A DNA stretch of 64,000 bases from Halicephalobus mephisto (taxonomy: Eukaryota > Nematoda > Chromadorea > Rhabditida > Panagrolaimidae), in contig SWDT01000011.1 in NCBI GenBank assembly GCA_009193035.1, positions 186,001-250,000 on the forward strand, in the 5' to 3' direction. Of this stretch, positions 23,751-35,056 are shown in pieces; the first letter of the stretch is position 1; the number at the start of each line of letters is the position of its first letter. The translations under genes were made by a program, and so were the position numbers. The notes under the pieces were generated by a model. It was not told where the DNA came from, did no database searches, and worked only from the letters and a program-made list of their open reading frames with translations.

Positions 23751-23812
23751 AGGCAGAGGCAGGGGCAGGGGCAGGGGCAGGGGCAGGGGCAGGGGTGGGG
23801 GTAGATGGACGA
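23751..23812 (+). repeat. GGGGCA hexanucleotide array
   Basis: GAGGCA units pass into at least six GGGGCA units and end GGGGTGGGGGTAG. Runs of four G every six bases make G-quadruplex formation on the plus strand plausible. The minus strand would read Pro-Ala or Pro-Cys repeats in open frames, but no gene is established. Confidence 0.9.
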
Positions 23813-24269
23813 TCGGTCGAGATTCCCGCCAAAGTTCGTCGTTCCATTGGCATCTTTCGCAATCAGCGCCTCAGGGAGGGTGCCGGAAGTCAAATAACAA
23901 TCCGGGAATATCGACGGATTAACATTCATCTTTTTAAATAAAATCTAAAAAAAAAATTAAAAATTTTCAAAAATTTAAACAAAACTTACAAATTTATGTT
24001 ACATAAGGGATCTTCAGCAGAACTGTGTCAGGACGACTCCAGAAGCCTGATGACAAGAAAGCACTTCTGGAGGATTCCGAAAAAATTTTAAAACTTTTTT
24101 TCCGGAAGATTTTTCAAACATTTTTTCCAAAAAAAGACAGAGCGCGCCCAGCGACGGACTGGCCGTCGAGGCTGGCTGCCCGTCTCTCGGTCGCCTCCCT
24201 TTTTGTACTCCTCGCAAGCCCCGCCCCAAAGAAAAATGGAGAACTTTCTCGTTGATTTTTTGATCACCT

Positions 24270-25430
24270 TTGAGAACATTTGACACGTCAGCCTTCCTGT
24301 CCTCATGATCTTGTTTATCATTGTTGTTTGATCTCATTAATTAATGGAAATTCCATATATCGATATATGAAATTTCGAAATTATTTCTAGGCATCTTAGG
24401 AAGTCATCTCATCTTCAAAAATTCCTGATTTCTGTTGTCTGAAAACCGTTTAAAACATCTTTTTTATGATCTTGTCGTTGTAGTTTGATCTCATTAATTA
24501 ATGGAAATTCCATATATCGATATGCGAAATTTCGAAATTATTTCTAGGCATCTTAGGAAGTCATATCTCAGTTTCAAAAATTCCTGATCTCTGTTGTCTG
24601 AAAACCATTTAAAACATCTTTTTAATGATCTTGTCTATTATTTTTTATCTCGTTAATCAATGCTCATACATCGATATATGAAGTTTCTTTAAAATTGCCT
24701 CTAGATGTCTTAGAAGTCCTTTTTTCAAAAAAATTACTGATCTCTGTTATCTCAAAACCATTTTAAATGTCCTTTTTAGCTTGTCTATTATTTTTTATCT
24801 CGTTAATCAATGCTCATATATCGATATATGAAGTTTCTTTAAAATTGCATCTAAATCTCGGAAAATCTTTCTTGTACCTTGTCTTCGAAGCAAAACTTTC
24901 TTGATCTTGCTGTCTTTGAAAAAACATTTGATACATCAGTTTTTTCTTATGATTTTGTTTATCACTTTTTACGTCATTAATTGTTTTTTGTGATCGATAT
25001 GTGACTTCAGTTATCTCTGGATATCTTTTATCTTATTTTCAAATCTCTAAAAATATTTAAAACAGATTTTTCATTCATTTACATCGTTATGTGGTTTTTC
25101 AAATGCCGATGTGAATTTTCGAAATTCCTGAATATCTTTAAAAAAAACATTTTTTACTTTATCTTCAAAAATATCTGAGAATTTTGCAGTTGGTTCCTTA
25201 TGGTCTTGTTTATCACTTTTACCATTGATGGATAAATCTGCTTTTTGTCTATTTATAACTTGTTCAGATTTGTTTCTAGATATCTCAAGAAAGCTACTGT
25301 ACTTTGATTTCAAAGAACATGAAAGAATTTTCTCGATTTCTTTATCATCTTCAGGAAGAAATATCTGAAACGTCAGCTTATTGTTCTTTCTCGTGACCTT
25401 GTTTATCATTTTCCAATGACACAGACAGGC
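24270..25430. repeat. About 160-bp degenerate tandem repeat
   Basis: Units share TTTGATCTCATTAATTAATGG, TATATCGATATATGAA, CTAGGCATCTTAGGAAGTC and a GTTGTCTGAAAACC block. The first two (24326 and 24486) are nearly identical, those at 24645 and 24797 less so, and units to about 25430 are much diverged. Confidence 0.8.
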
Positions 25431-25449
25431 ATAATTTTTCGTCTATATG

Positions 25450-25660
25450 TATACATCTGGATAATTAAAAAAATTTCATATAAAACTTTAAATAAAAAAA
25501 ATTTCATATAAAACTTTAAATCTAAAAAATTTTATAAAACTTTAAATTTAAAAAATTTTATATAACTTTAAATAAAAAAAATTTTATATAAAACTTTAAA
25601 TCTAAAAAATTTTATATAACTTTAAATAAAAAAAATTTTTATATAAAATTAAAAATTTAA
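25450..25660. repeat. About 31-bp AT-rich tandem repeat
   Basis: Repeated TTTCATATAAAACTTTAAAT separated by A-rich runs, about six units. Confidence 0.75.
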
Positions 25661-26999
25661 AGTTTTGTTTTTCATGGTCTTATTTACTATATTTTTAGGA
25701 CTACAGAACTTCCTCTTGGTTTTATTTATGGTTCCCTCAGGATATTTTTTGGGAAATCTCATGCGTTATGTCCTTAAAAAACAAAAATTCATATATACTA
25801 AAAATCGAAGAAATTTACAATCAAATTTTTCTTAAAAAATATATAAAAAAAATTTACTTTTTAGTACTAAAGATTTTTTGTTTTTAGAGATATTTTAGAT
25901 TCTGTCTTGAAAAAAATTTTCTTAATTTTTTAACTTTTTTAATTAACTTTTTACACGTTTTCATGGGTTTGTTTATCGCTTTTAAGTCGCGGCGATTACT
26001 CTGATTGATTCATTTACGTACAGAGTACGTCACAATTGGACATAAATTTTTTGAACATATTTTTTTTAAAGATTATCTTCAGAAGTCTTTAGAAAATGAA
26101 AACTAAAGTTCTTAATCTTTTGGGTTTTTGTGGATCAAGAGATTTGGAATTAATTTAAATTACTTTTTTTATTAAAGTCGATAATGGTGAAAATCAAAAA
26201 CTATTAATAAAAATTAATTTTTTCGAATTTTCAATATTTATAATTTAAAAACTTTAACATTTAAAAAGTAAAATTTCCTGATTAACGAGTTTAATTTTTA
26301 AAATTAAAGTAATTTTATTTTTTTATTAAAATTATTTTATTTTTTAAAAAATTATTTTTAATTTTTTTTAAAATTATTTTTACTTTTTTTTAAAATTATT
26401 TTTAATTTTTTTGATACTCATGATTGGAAATCATCGATGAGGCAATTGTGGATGAATCAGCCTTGTTCCAAATTTGGATGACTCATGAAAAGTCGGATTA
26501 GGTCCTTTACGGTCAATCGTAAAGCAGATAAACACAGCTGTAGTCAGTTTTTCAGAAAAAATGACCAATTCTCGATCCGAAACATCTGGCACTTTTTCTT
26601 GTTTGAACAGTTGTCTTCTGAATCATTGGATTTCAAAATAGTATATTTTTAAATAATTTTTATCTAATTTGATATATTTCGAAATTTTTTAATTTTCGAA
26701 TTTTTTTCGATTGCATCAGTCTTGTCCATTGGCCAGTCTTTCCTCAAATGACGAAATGCAAAAGGTGACAGATCAAGACAACAATCGAAAAAGACAAAAC
26801 TGTCCAAATACAGCATGTTGACGAAATCAAAAATCTCCAGATTTCAATAAACAGTTTTTTTTAAATTGGTTGATTTATTTTTAAATTTAAAAAAAAACAA
26901 AAAATACGAAATTGTTTCAAATAAAATTTTCAGGATTTTGAAAGAAAAAAATCGAATAATTTTGGAAAAATTCAGCAGTTTTTGGAAGATTCCAGAAGG

Positions 27000-27420
27000 A
27001 TTTAGGAAATGCTGAGGTTTTGGAACATTTCAGAAGGCTTTGTAGATGATTCTAGAAAACTTCAAAAGGATTTAAGAAGTTCTAGAAAACTTTTTAAAAG
27101 ATTCCAGAAGACTTTAGAAATTTTCAAAAGGCTTTGTAGATGATTCTAGAAGACTTCAGAAGGATTTAGGAAGTTCTAGAAAACTTTTTAAAAGATTCCG
27201 AAAGACTTCAGAAGGCTTTGTAGATAATTCTAGAAGACTTCAGAAGGCATAGAAAATTCTAGAAAACTTTAGAAGATTCCAGAAGACTTTAGAAGGCTTT
27301 GTAGATGATTCCAGAAAACTTCAGAAGGCTTTAGAAAATTCCAGAAAACTTCAGAACACTTTTCAGAAAATTCCAAAAAGTATAGGAAACTTTTCAGAAA
27401 ATTCTAAAAAGTTTTTTTAG
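27000..27420. repeat. Degenerate tandem repeat dense in TTCnnGAA words
   Basis: GGCTTTGTAGATGATT recurs at about 27035, 27130, 27214 and 27295. Between them lie many TTCTAGAA and TTCCAGAA words, which fit the inverted core of heat-shock elements. Confidence 0.7.
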
Positions 27421-28289
27421 AAAATCTTCGAAAATTTTTTAATTTTTTAAAAAAGACTGAAATTTTAGAAAATTTTTAATATTTTTGAATTTTTGGAGAT
27501 CTTTGAGTTTTTAATGTTTTTGATATTTTTGTATTTTGGAAATGTTAATATTATTGAAAACAAAATGCCCACATATAAAAAATCAATTGTTTTGGAAATT
27601 TATTAATTTTTTGGACTTATTTTGCATAAATTAATTTCGGAATCGATGAGTTGTCCTGGATTATCGAAATTTGTGTCCGGGAAGTTTTTTCGAATAATTG
27701 ATCCTCGATGATCACCAACGTTCGAATTTTGCAGTTTTTTTGCAAAAAAATAAAAATAACAGTTTTTTGGAGAATAATCTAGATTCTAGTTTTTCGAAAA
27801 AGTGTGTCAAATCGACGTCAATATTGCCAGATTTTCCATCGACTGGTTTTTATAAAAAGTAAAATTCAAAAAAAATTTTGTAAAAAAAAAATAAAATTTT
27901 CAAAAAATTAGAAAAATTCAATAAAAAGTAAAATTTTTATAAAAAAAAATAAAATTTACTCGAAATTTTAGAAAAAAATTAAGTTTAAAATTTTTTAAAT
28001 AAATAAATTTATAAAATTTTGAAAAAAAATTTTAGATAAATTAATTTTAAAAATTTTGAAAAAAAATTTTTTTTGCAATTTGGCTGATTTTTGATAGTCT
28101 CGTGCCAGTTAGCTTCCAAAAATCCATCAACTGGAGAAACTCGTGATTTTCCGATTAGTCACGTCAAATCTCGAGTGTTCCAACTGCCTCGAACACGTGA
28201 AATTAAAGAAACCAGCTGTTGTCGAGAAAAATTGAAAATCAGCTGACCACATTCATCGACGAACTTGTCGATGTTTTTTTACTAAATTA

Positions 28290-28690
28290 ATCCATCAATT
28301 TGTTAATTTTTTCATCAAAACTTTCAACAATAAGTTAATAATAAAGTTAAAAATATTTTCATCGACATGTTCATCAACGATTTCATCGATCCTTCCATCG
28401 ACTTTTTCATCCACAATTTCAACAATAAATTCATAGACAGTTTTGTTGACAAAGTCATTGTTTTTTATTAAATTCATCGACATGTTCATCAACGATTTCA
28501 TCAATCCTTTCATCGACTGTTTCATCAATCCTTTCATTGACTGTTTCATCAAGGGTTTTAACAATAAATTCATAGATAGTTTTATTGACAGAGTCATTGT
28601 TTTTTATTAAATTCATCGACATGTTCATCAACCCCTTCATCGACCTTTTCATTAATGAATTTGTCAACATTTCCATCGATTTTTCACCAT
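28290..28690. repeat. 15-bp periodic repeat, TTCATCGA type
   Basis: TTCATCGAC, TTCATCAAC and similar words occur every 15 bp, with a larger repeat of about 135 bp (TTTTATTAAATTCATCGACATG at 28468 and 28603). On the minus strand it reads as (xDExV)n. Confidence 0.85.
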
Positions 28691-29107
28691 TGTTTTCATT
28701 GACGAATTCAGTGTAAATATTTAACTTTTCAAAAAAATTCAAAAAACTTTCAAAAATGCAATTTTGAATTGCCTCGACCAAAGTAGTTTTCTGTTCGAGA
28801 CCCAAAAAACAAAAAATTATATTTTTAAAATTATAAATTGAAATATTTTTATTTTTTTATAAATATTTACTTTGATTTTTATTGACCATAAAAAATAAAA
28901 AAATAAAATTTAATTAAAAATTTTTTCGCTGATTTTTGAACAAAAAATATTTTCTTCAATTTGGATAATTCAAAATTGTGATTTCTTAAAAAATAAAATT
29001 TTTTTCATTAAACAGCTGAAATAACGAAACCATAATATTACAGAAATTAAAAATAAATTTTTTCTACAAAATTATCTCGGCACAAATTTTCAGAAGTCTC
29101 GAAAAGA

Positions 29108-29590
29108 AATTTAAAAAGAACGAGTTGATTTTCGATGGCAAATTGCCAGATTTATTATTTTTCTCATTTTCAAAACTGGTAAAAAATCTCGAAAAAAGAG
29201 CGAGTTGACTTTCAGTGGCAAGTTGCCAGATTTACCATTTTTTTATTTCCAAAACTGGTAAAAAATCTCGAAAAAAGAGTGAGTTGGTTTTCGATGGCAA
29301 GTTGCCAGATTTACCATTTTTTGCACTTTCACCCACTCTGCGTGGGAATTCAAAAATTAACAAAATTACTATAAAAGTTACAAATGAATATTTTACGAAA
29401 TTATTCCAACAAGAATTTTGCGAATTATCCTAAAACAAAAAACAAGTTCATTTTCATTGAAAATTACTAAATTTATTTTAATTCTTCTTCTGCAGAAATT
29501 TTTAAAATATAACTTTTTCAAATTATATTTAAAAAAAATATTTTTTCTTAAATTATACTTTTTAAAATATAACTTTTTGAAAGTAATTTT
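29108..29590. repeat. Dispersed repeat copy with internal 80-bp triplication
   Basis: GAGCGAGTTGATTTTCG and GCAAATTGCCAG blocks recur at about 29118, 29200 and 29278. The 3' part is nearly identical to the copy in the DET1 intron (13740-14060). Confidence 0.85.
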
Positions 29591-29825
29591 TTTAAATAAA
29601 TTTGATTTTTGATGAATGAACTTGATTGTTTTCGAGTAATTATTTGGATTTTTATGTTGGGATAAACTTCAGAATCCGAAAATCCTTAATCCCAGTTTAG
29701 AAAGGATTATTTTCATTACTTTTTTATTTGTTTTTTAGAAAAATAAATTTTCGAAGAATTCAAAAAACGATCAAATTTGCAAAAAGGATAAAAATAATCC
29801 TTTTTTCAGAATCCGTGAATCGATG

Positions 29826-30175
29826 ATGATCTTATTCATGAAGATTTCGTTGAAGATGATTTTATTAGTAATAGTTTTATCGAAGAATTTTTCGTTAAAA
29901 GTGATCTAATCGAGGATGATTTTGTTGATGAAGATCTTGTCGATGACAATTTCATCGATTATTATCTCATCAAAGATGATTTTGTTAATGAAGATCTCAT
30001 CGAAGACGATTTCACCGGCAGTAATCTCATTGGTAATGATCTCATTGAAGGTGATTTTACTAACGATGATCTAATCAATGAAGATCTCATGAATGACGAT
30101 GTTATGAATCACTATCTCATCAACGATAGTTCCATTAATGATGACTTTATCAACAACAACTTCATCGATGGTGTT
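29826..30175. repeat. 15-bp periodic repeat, GATGAAGATCTCATC type
   Basis: About 22 units of a 15-bp period. One plus-strand frame is open throughout and reads xDD(F/L)(I/V) pentapeptides. It lacks a start codon and splice support. It is roughly complementary in type to the array at 28290-28690. Confidence 0.8.
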
Positions 30176-31109
30176 TAAGATGTGTAGTCTTGGTGTAGGT
30201 AAAGCGGAAAAACAAACAGTATAGATAAGACCCTCGTGGGCGAATCAAGTGATTTCCAAGGAACGTGATTTCGAGTAGAGGATTGGTCACTCACGCGGAA
30301 TTTTGTTTTTGAATTAAAGAAGAAAAATCAACTTTGAATTTATCAATAATTAGAAAACAAAAAATATTATTGATTATTGTGGCGGTATTGTTTTAATCGT
30401 TTATCGATTTTTGTCCGCAAAAATCCGTCATTCCTCGTCCACTTTTTACGAAAAACATTTTTTTGGACAAAAATTAGTTTAAAAAAAATTTTCGAAAAAA
30501 AACTAATTGAAAAAAAATAAATTAAAAAAAATTTTTTTGTAAAAAAACTAATTTTTAAATTTTTGTAAAAAAACTAATTTTTAAATTTTTGTAAAAAAAT
30601 TAGTTTAAAATTTTTTTTGAACAAAAATCAGTTTTAAAAAAGACAAACAAGACCCTTAATTTTCAAGAAGAAAGGGACCAGTTCGAAAATCTACAGGTCA
30701 AGAAAATCACGGGAAAATTCCGGTTTTTTTGCAGTTTGAATTTTGGCCTCGTGATATTTGTGAAATTGATCTCAATCAATAAAAAAGAAAATTTTAAAAA
30801 CACTTTTTCAAAGGTTTTATATTTATTAGAAAAATTTACATTTATTTAAAGAAATTTTTTATTTATTAAAAATTTTCAGGTTTTTTTACATTTATCTATT
30901 AAAAATAACCTTTAATTTTTTTATTTATTGAAAACAATCCATGTGAAAAAAATAATTGACTTCAATAAAAACATTTTTTATCTCGGTCGTAAAATTCAGA
31001 CATTTTCCATGTTTTCCTTTGTACTTGATCAACATCGAATCCCGGCCGGTCCAAACTCAGGTCGTAAAGCTAGCCCCCTCAGGAGGTTCCGAAGCGAAAT
31101 TGGGACATA

Positions 31110-32350
31110 TTAGGTTGTTCGGATCAAAAGTCCATAGATATTTATTGGAATTAAAAGACAAGTAATAGACGTACAAAGCTGTAGTTATCATATAATCATA
31201 AGTAATCTCCGTCGTTTTCAATGACACGCTTCCATCGATCTGGTAATGTGCGAACATCAAGAAATAGGCCTTCAATCAATCCGTCATCGAGACTTTCTGG
31301 ATGATTTCTTTGAGTTCGGTCCAGTTGTTGTGACGCTACTTCAGAGGACCAAAACAATTGTCGTCACAAGGCTGCAAAGCTGGAGAGTAAGGGGGTTGAA
31401 TCCAGGTCTCTATATTGTTATGATTCAAATATTCTTTTACAATGCTTGCTATATGATATCTGCATTGTCTTGGACAATGATAGGATTACAGCGACCATTT
31501 GGCCTAATCCAATTAGGAATGTGGCGATTAAGGAAGCTCTTGTAAACTTCAGAAGTTGCGGTCTCTTTTTCATCCAACAATTCCTAGAAAGCTATTCCAT
31601 TAAAGTCCATTGCTATGATTAGCATCCTCTTCCTATTCTGCAGCTCCTCATATACTATAGTGGGTCGTTTCTCTCCTTTAGATAGCCAAACTTTTCTTGT
31701 TTGGGTTGAGTGTATAAACCCACCCAACTTCTATTAATGCAAGAATACGTTTTAGTAGGTTCTTGTTACGTCTGAAGCGTCGTAGGTTATGTTCTGATGC
31801 AGTAATACGGAAATGAATTTGATCTTCAGATAGAAGATGCGGTACCCATTTGCATATGGTCTTCTTAAGCTTCAATTTTACCGTCATAATTTCATAAAGA
31901 GTAGTCTTTGAGATTCCAGTTTTCTCACCCAACACGTGTAAATTCCAACCTCTGTTGTCGGCCAGATACTGCTTGACGACCTCTACTCTTTGTTCTGATT
32001 CATGATGAATTCTATGTACTCCTCGACAACCCTCCTTGATCTCCTTGACCCATTTCTGTACATTACGTTTTGTGAAGGCTCGGCAATCTAATGATTTCCT
32101 GAGATCCTTGTGAACAGTGGTTGCATCACGGCCGAGTAGCACTCCAAATTTGATGAAAACGTATTGATCAAATTCATCAATCGAGCTCCGGAGCTCCCTT
32201 CGATTAATTTCTTAACGTACTTCTTTAAAACTCAGTATTTAGTCAGATAAATGTATGTTCAATATACATACAAAATGACATCTTGCTGGCTCTTTTAGTT
32301 TCTCTACGAATTTGCCAGATATCGACAAACTTTTGATCCGAACAATCTAA
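31110..32350 (-). mobile_element. mariner-like DNA transposon, decayed
   Basis: Terminal inverted repeats of 22 bp lie at 31110-31131 and 32329-32350. Both read TTAG(G/A)TTGTTCGGATCAA from the outside, with one mismatch, and are flanked by TA on both sides (31108-31109 and 32351-32352). The total of 1,241 bp is normal for mariner. Confidence 0.9.
31300..32142 (-). pseudogene. mariner transposase, broken
   Basis: The N-terminal part (32142 down to 31678) is open and carries helix-turn-helix DNA-binding regions and the motif KWVPHLLSEDQ typical of mariner transposases. It then stops. The catalytic part continues only with interruptions: QDNA (near 31466) and PPYSPALQPCD (near 31396) are visible in shifted frames between stops. 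The expected acidic triad cannot be read from one frame, so the enzyme is inactive. Confidence 0.85.
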
Positions 32351-32352
32351 TA

Positions 32353-34477
32353 ATATGAAAGATTAAAGGCGAGTCTGAGTGCTGCTGACCCCAGCGGACT
32401 CGTAGGTCAAAGTCGACCCTAGGGGTCAGTGGGAATCCCGTCTTCGTCACACCCAACAGTATGTCACAGAAAACGAAAAGACTCCCAGCATGAAAATCCC
32501 CGAAATGCAAAAACTCAGCTTGCACGCCAATTTGCGGAAGAAGACTAGCAATTCAGAAATCAGAAAGGAACGATGAAGCTGAATTATCAGAAATTTTTGA
32601 TAAATATATTTGTATTATTGATCGTCTGAATAAAGCAAAGAGTTAGCATTCGTGAAGGACTTATCAATTAAGGGAATAAGTCAGGCTCCCTTACAATATG
32701 CCGGAAGTTCTGAATACCTGCGAATTTGGAAATTTCGGTCAAAATTCGATTACTGGGAGCATCTTTTATTTTTTTATCTTTTTGATCAACATGGTCCTTG
32801 AACTGTAGATTTATTGCGAAAAAACATATATCACATGGAAAACACAAAAGGAAAATAAATTCATATAAAAATAAAATCAAAAAAATCATGAAAAGTTTGA
32901 TAGATTACTACAAAGTACAATGTTAATTTAATTTTGCACTTTTTCGGAACTAAGTTCTACTTGCATCAAAGATGAAAAAATCATTGTAATTTTAGGGACT
33001 TTAGTGGTGAATTTTTTTGTAATTTTCGGTCCACTATTATGTTAATTTTCGATAAAATTCGATTTACATTGAAAATGAAAAAACAATTTTAATTTTTAGG
33101 ATTTTTGCGACAGAAACCGATTTTACATTTTATGATAAAAGTTTTTAGCTTATTATTAGGTTCATTTTTACATCGAGTTTGATTTGTACAACCAGATAAA
33201 AAATCATAATTTTAGAGACTTTAGTAGTAAATTTTTTGTGGAAGTTTTTAGTTCACTATTAATCTCATTTTCGACAAATTCGATTTGCATAGTGAGAAAA
33301 AAATTACTATAGTTAAAAGCTTTCATAGCAGGAGTTTATGCTCTATAATAGAAGTTTTTAGTCTACTATTAATTTCATTTTCGTCCAAATTTCTACTTTA
33401 ACTTCTGATCGTTAACTTGCACAAACCAAAGAACAGAGTTCAGGGTCGAACTTTGACATTTTCGCACTAATATACAATTCATTAGTCATCTCGATTTAAG
33501 AAATCTAGATATCCAATTCCATAAACTCAAACAAAACAGTATTTTACAGTAGAAAAAAATTCATAAATGCTATCTTAACTCAAAAAATCAGAATTTTAAC
33601 TTTGACTTCAAACTTCAACGTCGACTTCGAACTTTGACTTTGAATTCCACACTACGAAGCTCAGTGCATTACGGTCGTTAAGGATTTCTTGGAAGTTGAT
33701 CTTGTTCTTCTTTTAAGTTTTTTGCGCTGCTTTTTACTAATTTTTAAGAACACGGGAACTTGTCGTGAAATTCAGAGACAGGGATTAACTTCCTGATCTT
33801 TGATAGACACTTTTAGTCAGCTGCTAGTTCTTTGTCGCGCCAAACGCGACTTATACTGAGAACAACTAAGTTCATGATGGTCTTCGGGGACTTACTTTTT
33901 TAGATTGATTTTTGAACTCATTTCTACTCGTTTTTGAAAAGAAACATGATCATCATAGTTTTCCGAGACTTTCTTGGCGGGAATCGGTTGACGTTACGTC
34001 CGAGAATAAAGGTTCTTCATCGACAGAGTCGAAGGTAAAAAATCATAATAGAAAAGAAGAAAGAGAAGAAGAGAGAAAAGATCAATTAAATACGTGTTTC
34101 GCACCCCATGTAAAAGAGGAAAATTTGAGCAAGAGGTCCGGCAACGAAAAGAAGAAAACGCGGGCGGGAAAGTTTATTATTATTACTATCAATTGTAAAA
34201 GCTTTGTAATTTTATAAGATATCGTAGAAATCGCTATCTGGCCTCGGCCAGTGCGACAGAAGGTATAATAAACTTCGTAGAATTCCCCACATTCTTCATT
34301 AACCATGAAATTCATTTTTTAGTAAATTTATTCTTCGCAGATGTGTGAAGAAAATTTTGATTTTTAGGCACTTTTTAAATAAAAATTTGTTTTTTAATGA
34401 AAATTTTTTAATTTTTATTCTTTTATTCCACCTGTATATCAAAGCAAAATTGCCAAGCACTAAGCACTATTACCACA
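32353..34477. other. Intergenic, no gene supported
   Basis: The part 32920-33400 is a degenerate tandem repeat of about 105 bp (TTTAGTAGTAAATTTTTTG, GGTCCACTATTA, TTTTCGATAAAATTCGATTT). At 33590-33650 a short GACTTCGAACTTTGACTTTGA run appears. Nothing else is recognised. Confidence 0.5.
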
Positions 34478-34626
34478 TACCGTAAAAACTCTAATAGACG
34501 GGCACCCTTTTGAGGATATTTAAAGACAAATAAGTGTATTTTTGAAGGAATTAAAACATATAAGGGTACTGTTTTGGGGGGATTGAAAAATAGACGGGCA
34601 GTCCGTCTATTAGAGTTTTTACGGTA
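34478..34626. mobile_element. MITE, 149 bp, ACCGTAAAAACTC termini
   Basis: 26-bp terminal inverted repeats with one mismatch (TACCGTAAAAACTCTAATAG from each end). Reading the outer TA on each side as the target duplication fits the Tc1/mariner class. A diverged copy split by another MITE lies at 45646-45928. Confidence 0.88.
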
Positions 34627-34667
34627 TATTTAACGTACGTGGAGGCTTCAGTCTTCTCTCTCCCTCA

Positions 34668-34835
34668 CTATATAAGGGCAGCTTGGGTACTGCTTGCAGG
34701 TGCCAACGTCTTCCATCGTACGAGATCCTGGGATAGATGTGGCCAAGCTGTTTTTGCGTCTGGATTTTTCGTGTTATGTTTATCTGTCATCTTCTTCATA
34801 GGATCCGTCCAGCGCATTCTGGGGTGTCCTCGACC
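34668..34835 (-). pseudogene. Non-LTR retrotransposon C-terminal remnant
   Basis: A 55-codon minus-strand frame reads GRGHPRMRWTD, then LSQDLVRWKTLA and a stop. GRPxxRW followed by a QDRxxWR-like motif marks the end of many LINE reverse-transcriptase proteins. A stop lies directly upstream, so only a fragment remains. Confidence 0.7.
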
Positions 34836-35056
34836 TTAATTTTTATAAAAATTTTAAAAAATTCATGGAAATTTTGGAATTTTTGTGGAAATTTACTTCA
34901 GACTATGGTAATCTCAGTTTTCATTCCTCGTGACTCGATCAAATAATTTTCTAAAAATCAAACTATCAAAAATTATACAACAAAAACACGTTTGAACGAA
35001 TTAAACACAATTTTGGTCGGAAAAAACCCGGAGCCACTTGAATTCTGAAAGCTCGT

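Larger units (their letters stand above)
16656..31109. other. 14.4-kb gene-free, repeat-rich region
   Basis: I see no exon set with coherent splice sites and family similarity here. Most bases are AT-rich low complexity. Recognisable contents are listed separately: repeats at 16745-16860, 19170-19330, 19760-20118, 21450-22210, 23144-23450, 23751-23812, 24270-25430, 25450-25660, 27000-27420, 28290-28690, 29108-29590 and 29826-30175, plus two tRNA-like fragments. The segments 20120-21440, 22560-23090 and 26160-26410 are poly-A/poly-T tracts in which I see nothing else. Confidence 0.6.

Noticed and set aside
23641..23929. Minus-strand Pro-Ala or Pro-Cys protein
   Set aside because: The open frames come from the GGGGCA array. 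The upstream TTTTTTAG and ATG at 23929 are suggestive, but no family or further exon was found.
24014..24337. Minus-strand frame of 107 residues and overlapping plus-strand frame
   Set aside because: No recognisable domain; it lies in the degenerate 160-bp repeat and no coherent exon chain exists.
28295..28805. Minus-strand frames rich in MKQSMKGLM or VDERIDEIVDE
   Set aside because: Translation of a 15-bp periodic repeat; no gene structure.
31246..31545. Plus-strand 99-residue frame
   Set aside because: Antisense of the decayed mariner transposase.
33912..34217. 101-residue Lys/Glu-rich frame
   Set aside because: No homology, splice sites or neighbours; it reads like chance openness in purine-rich DNA.
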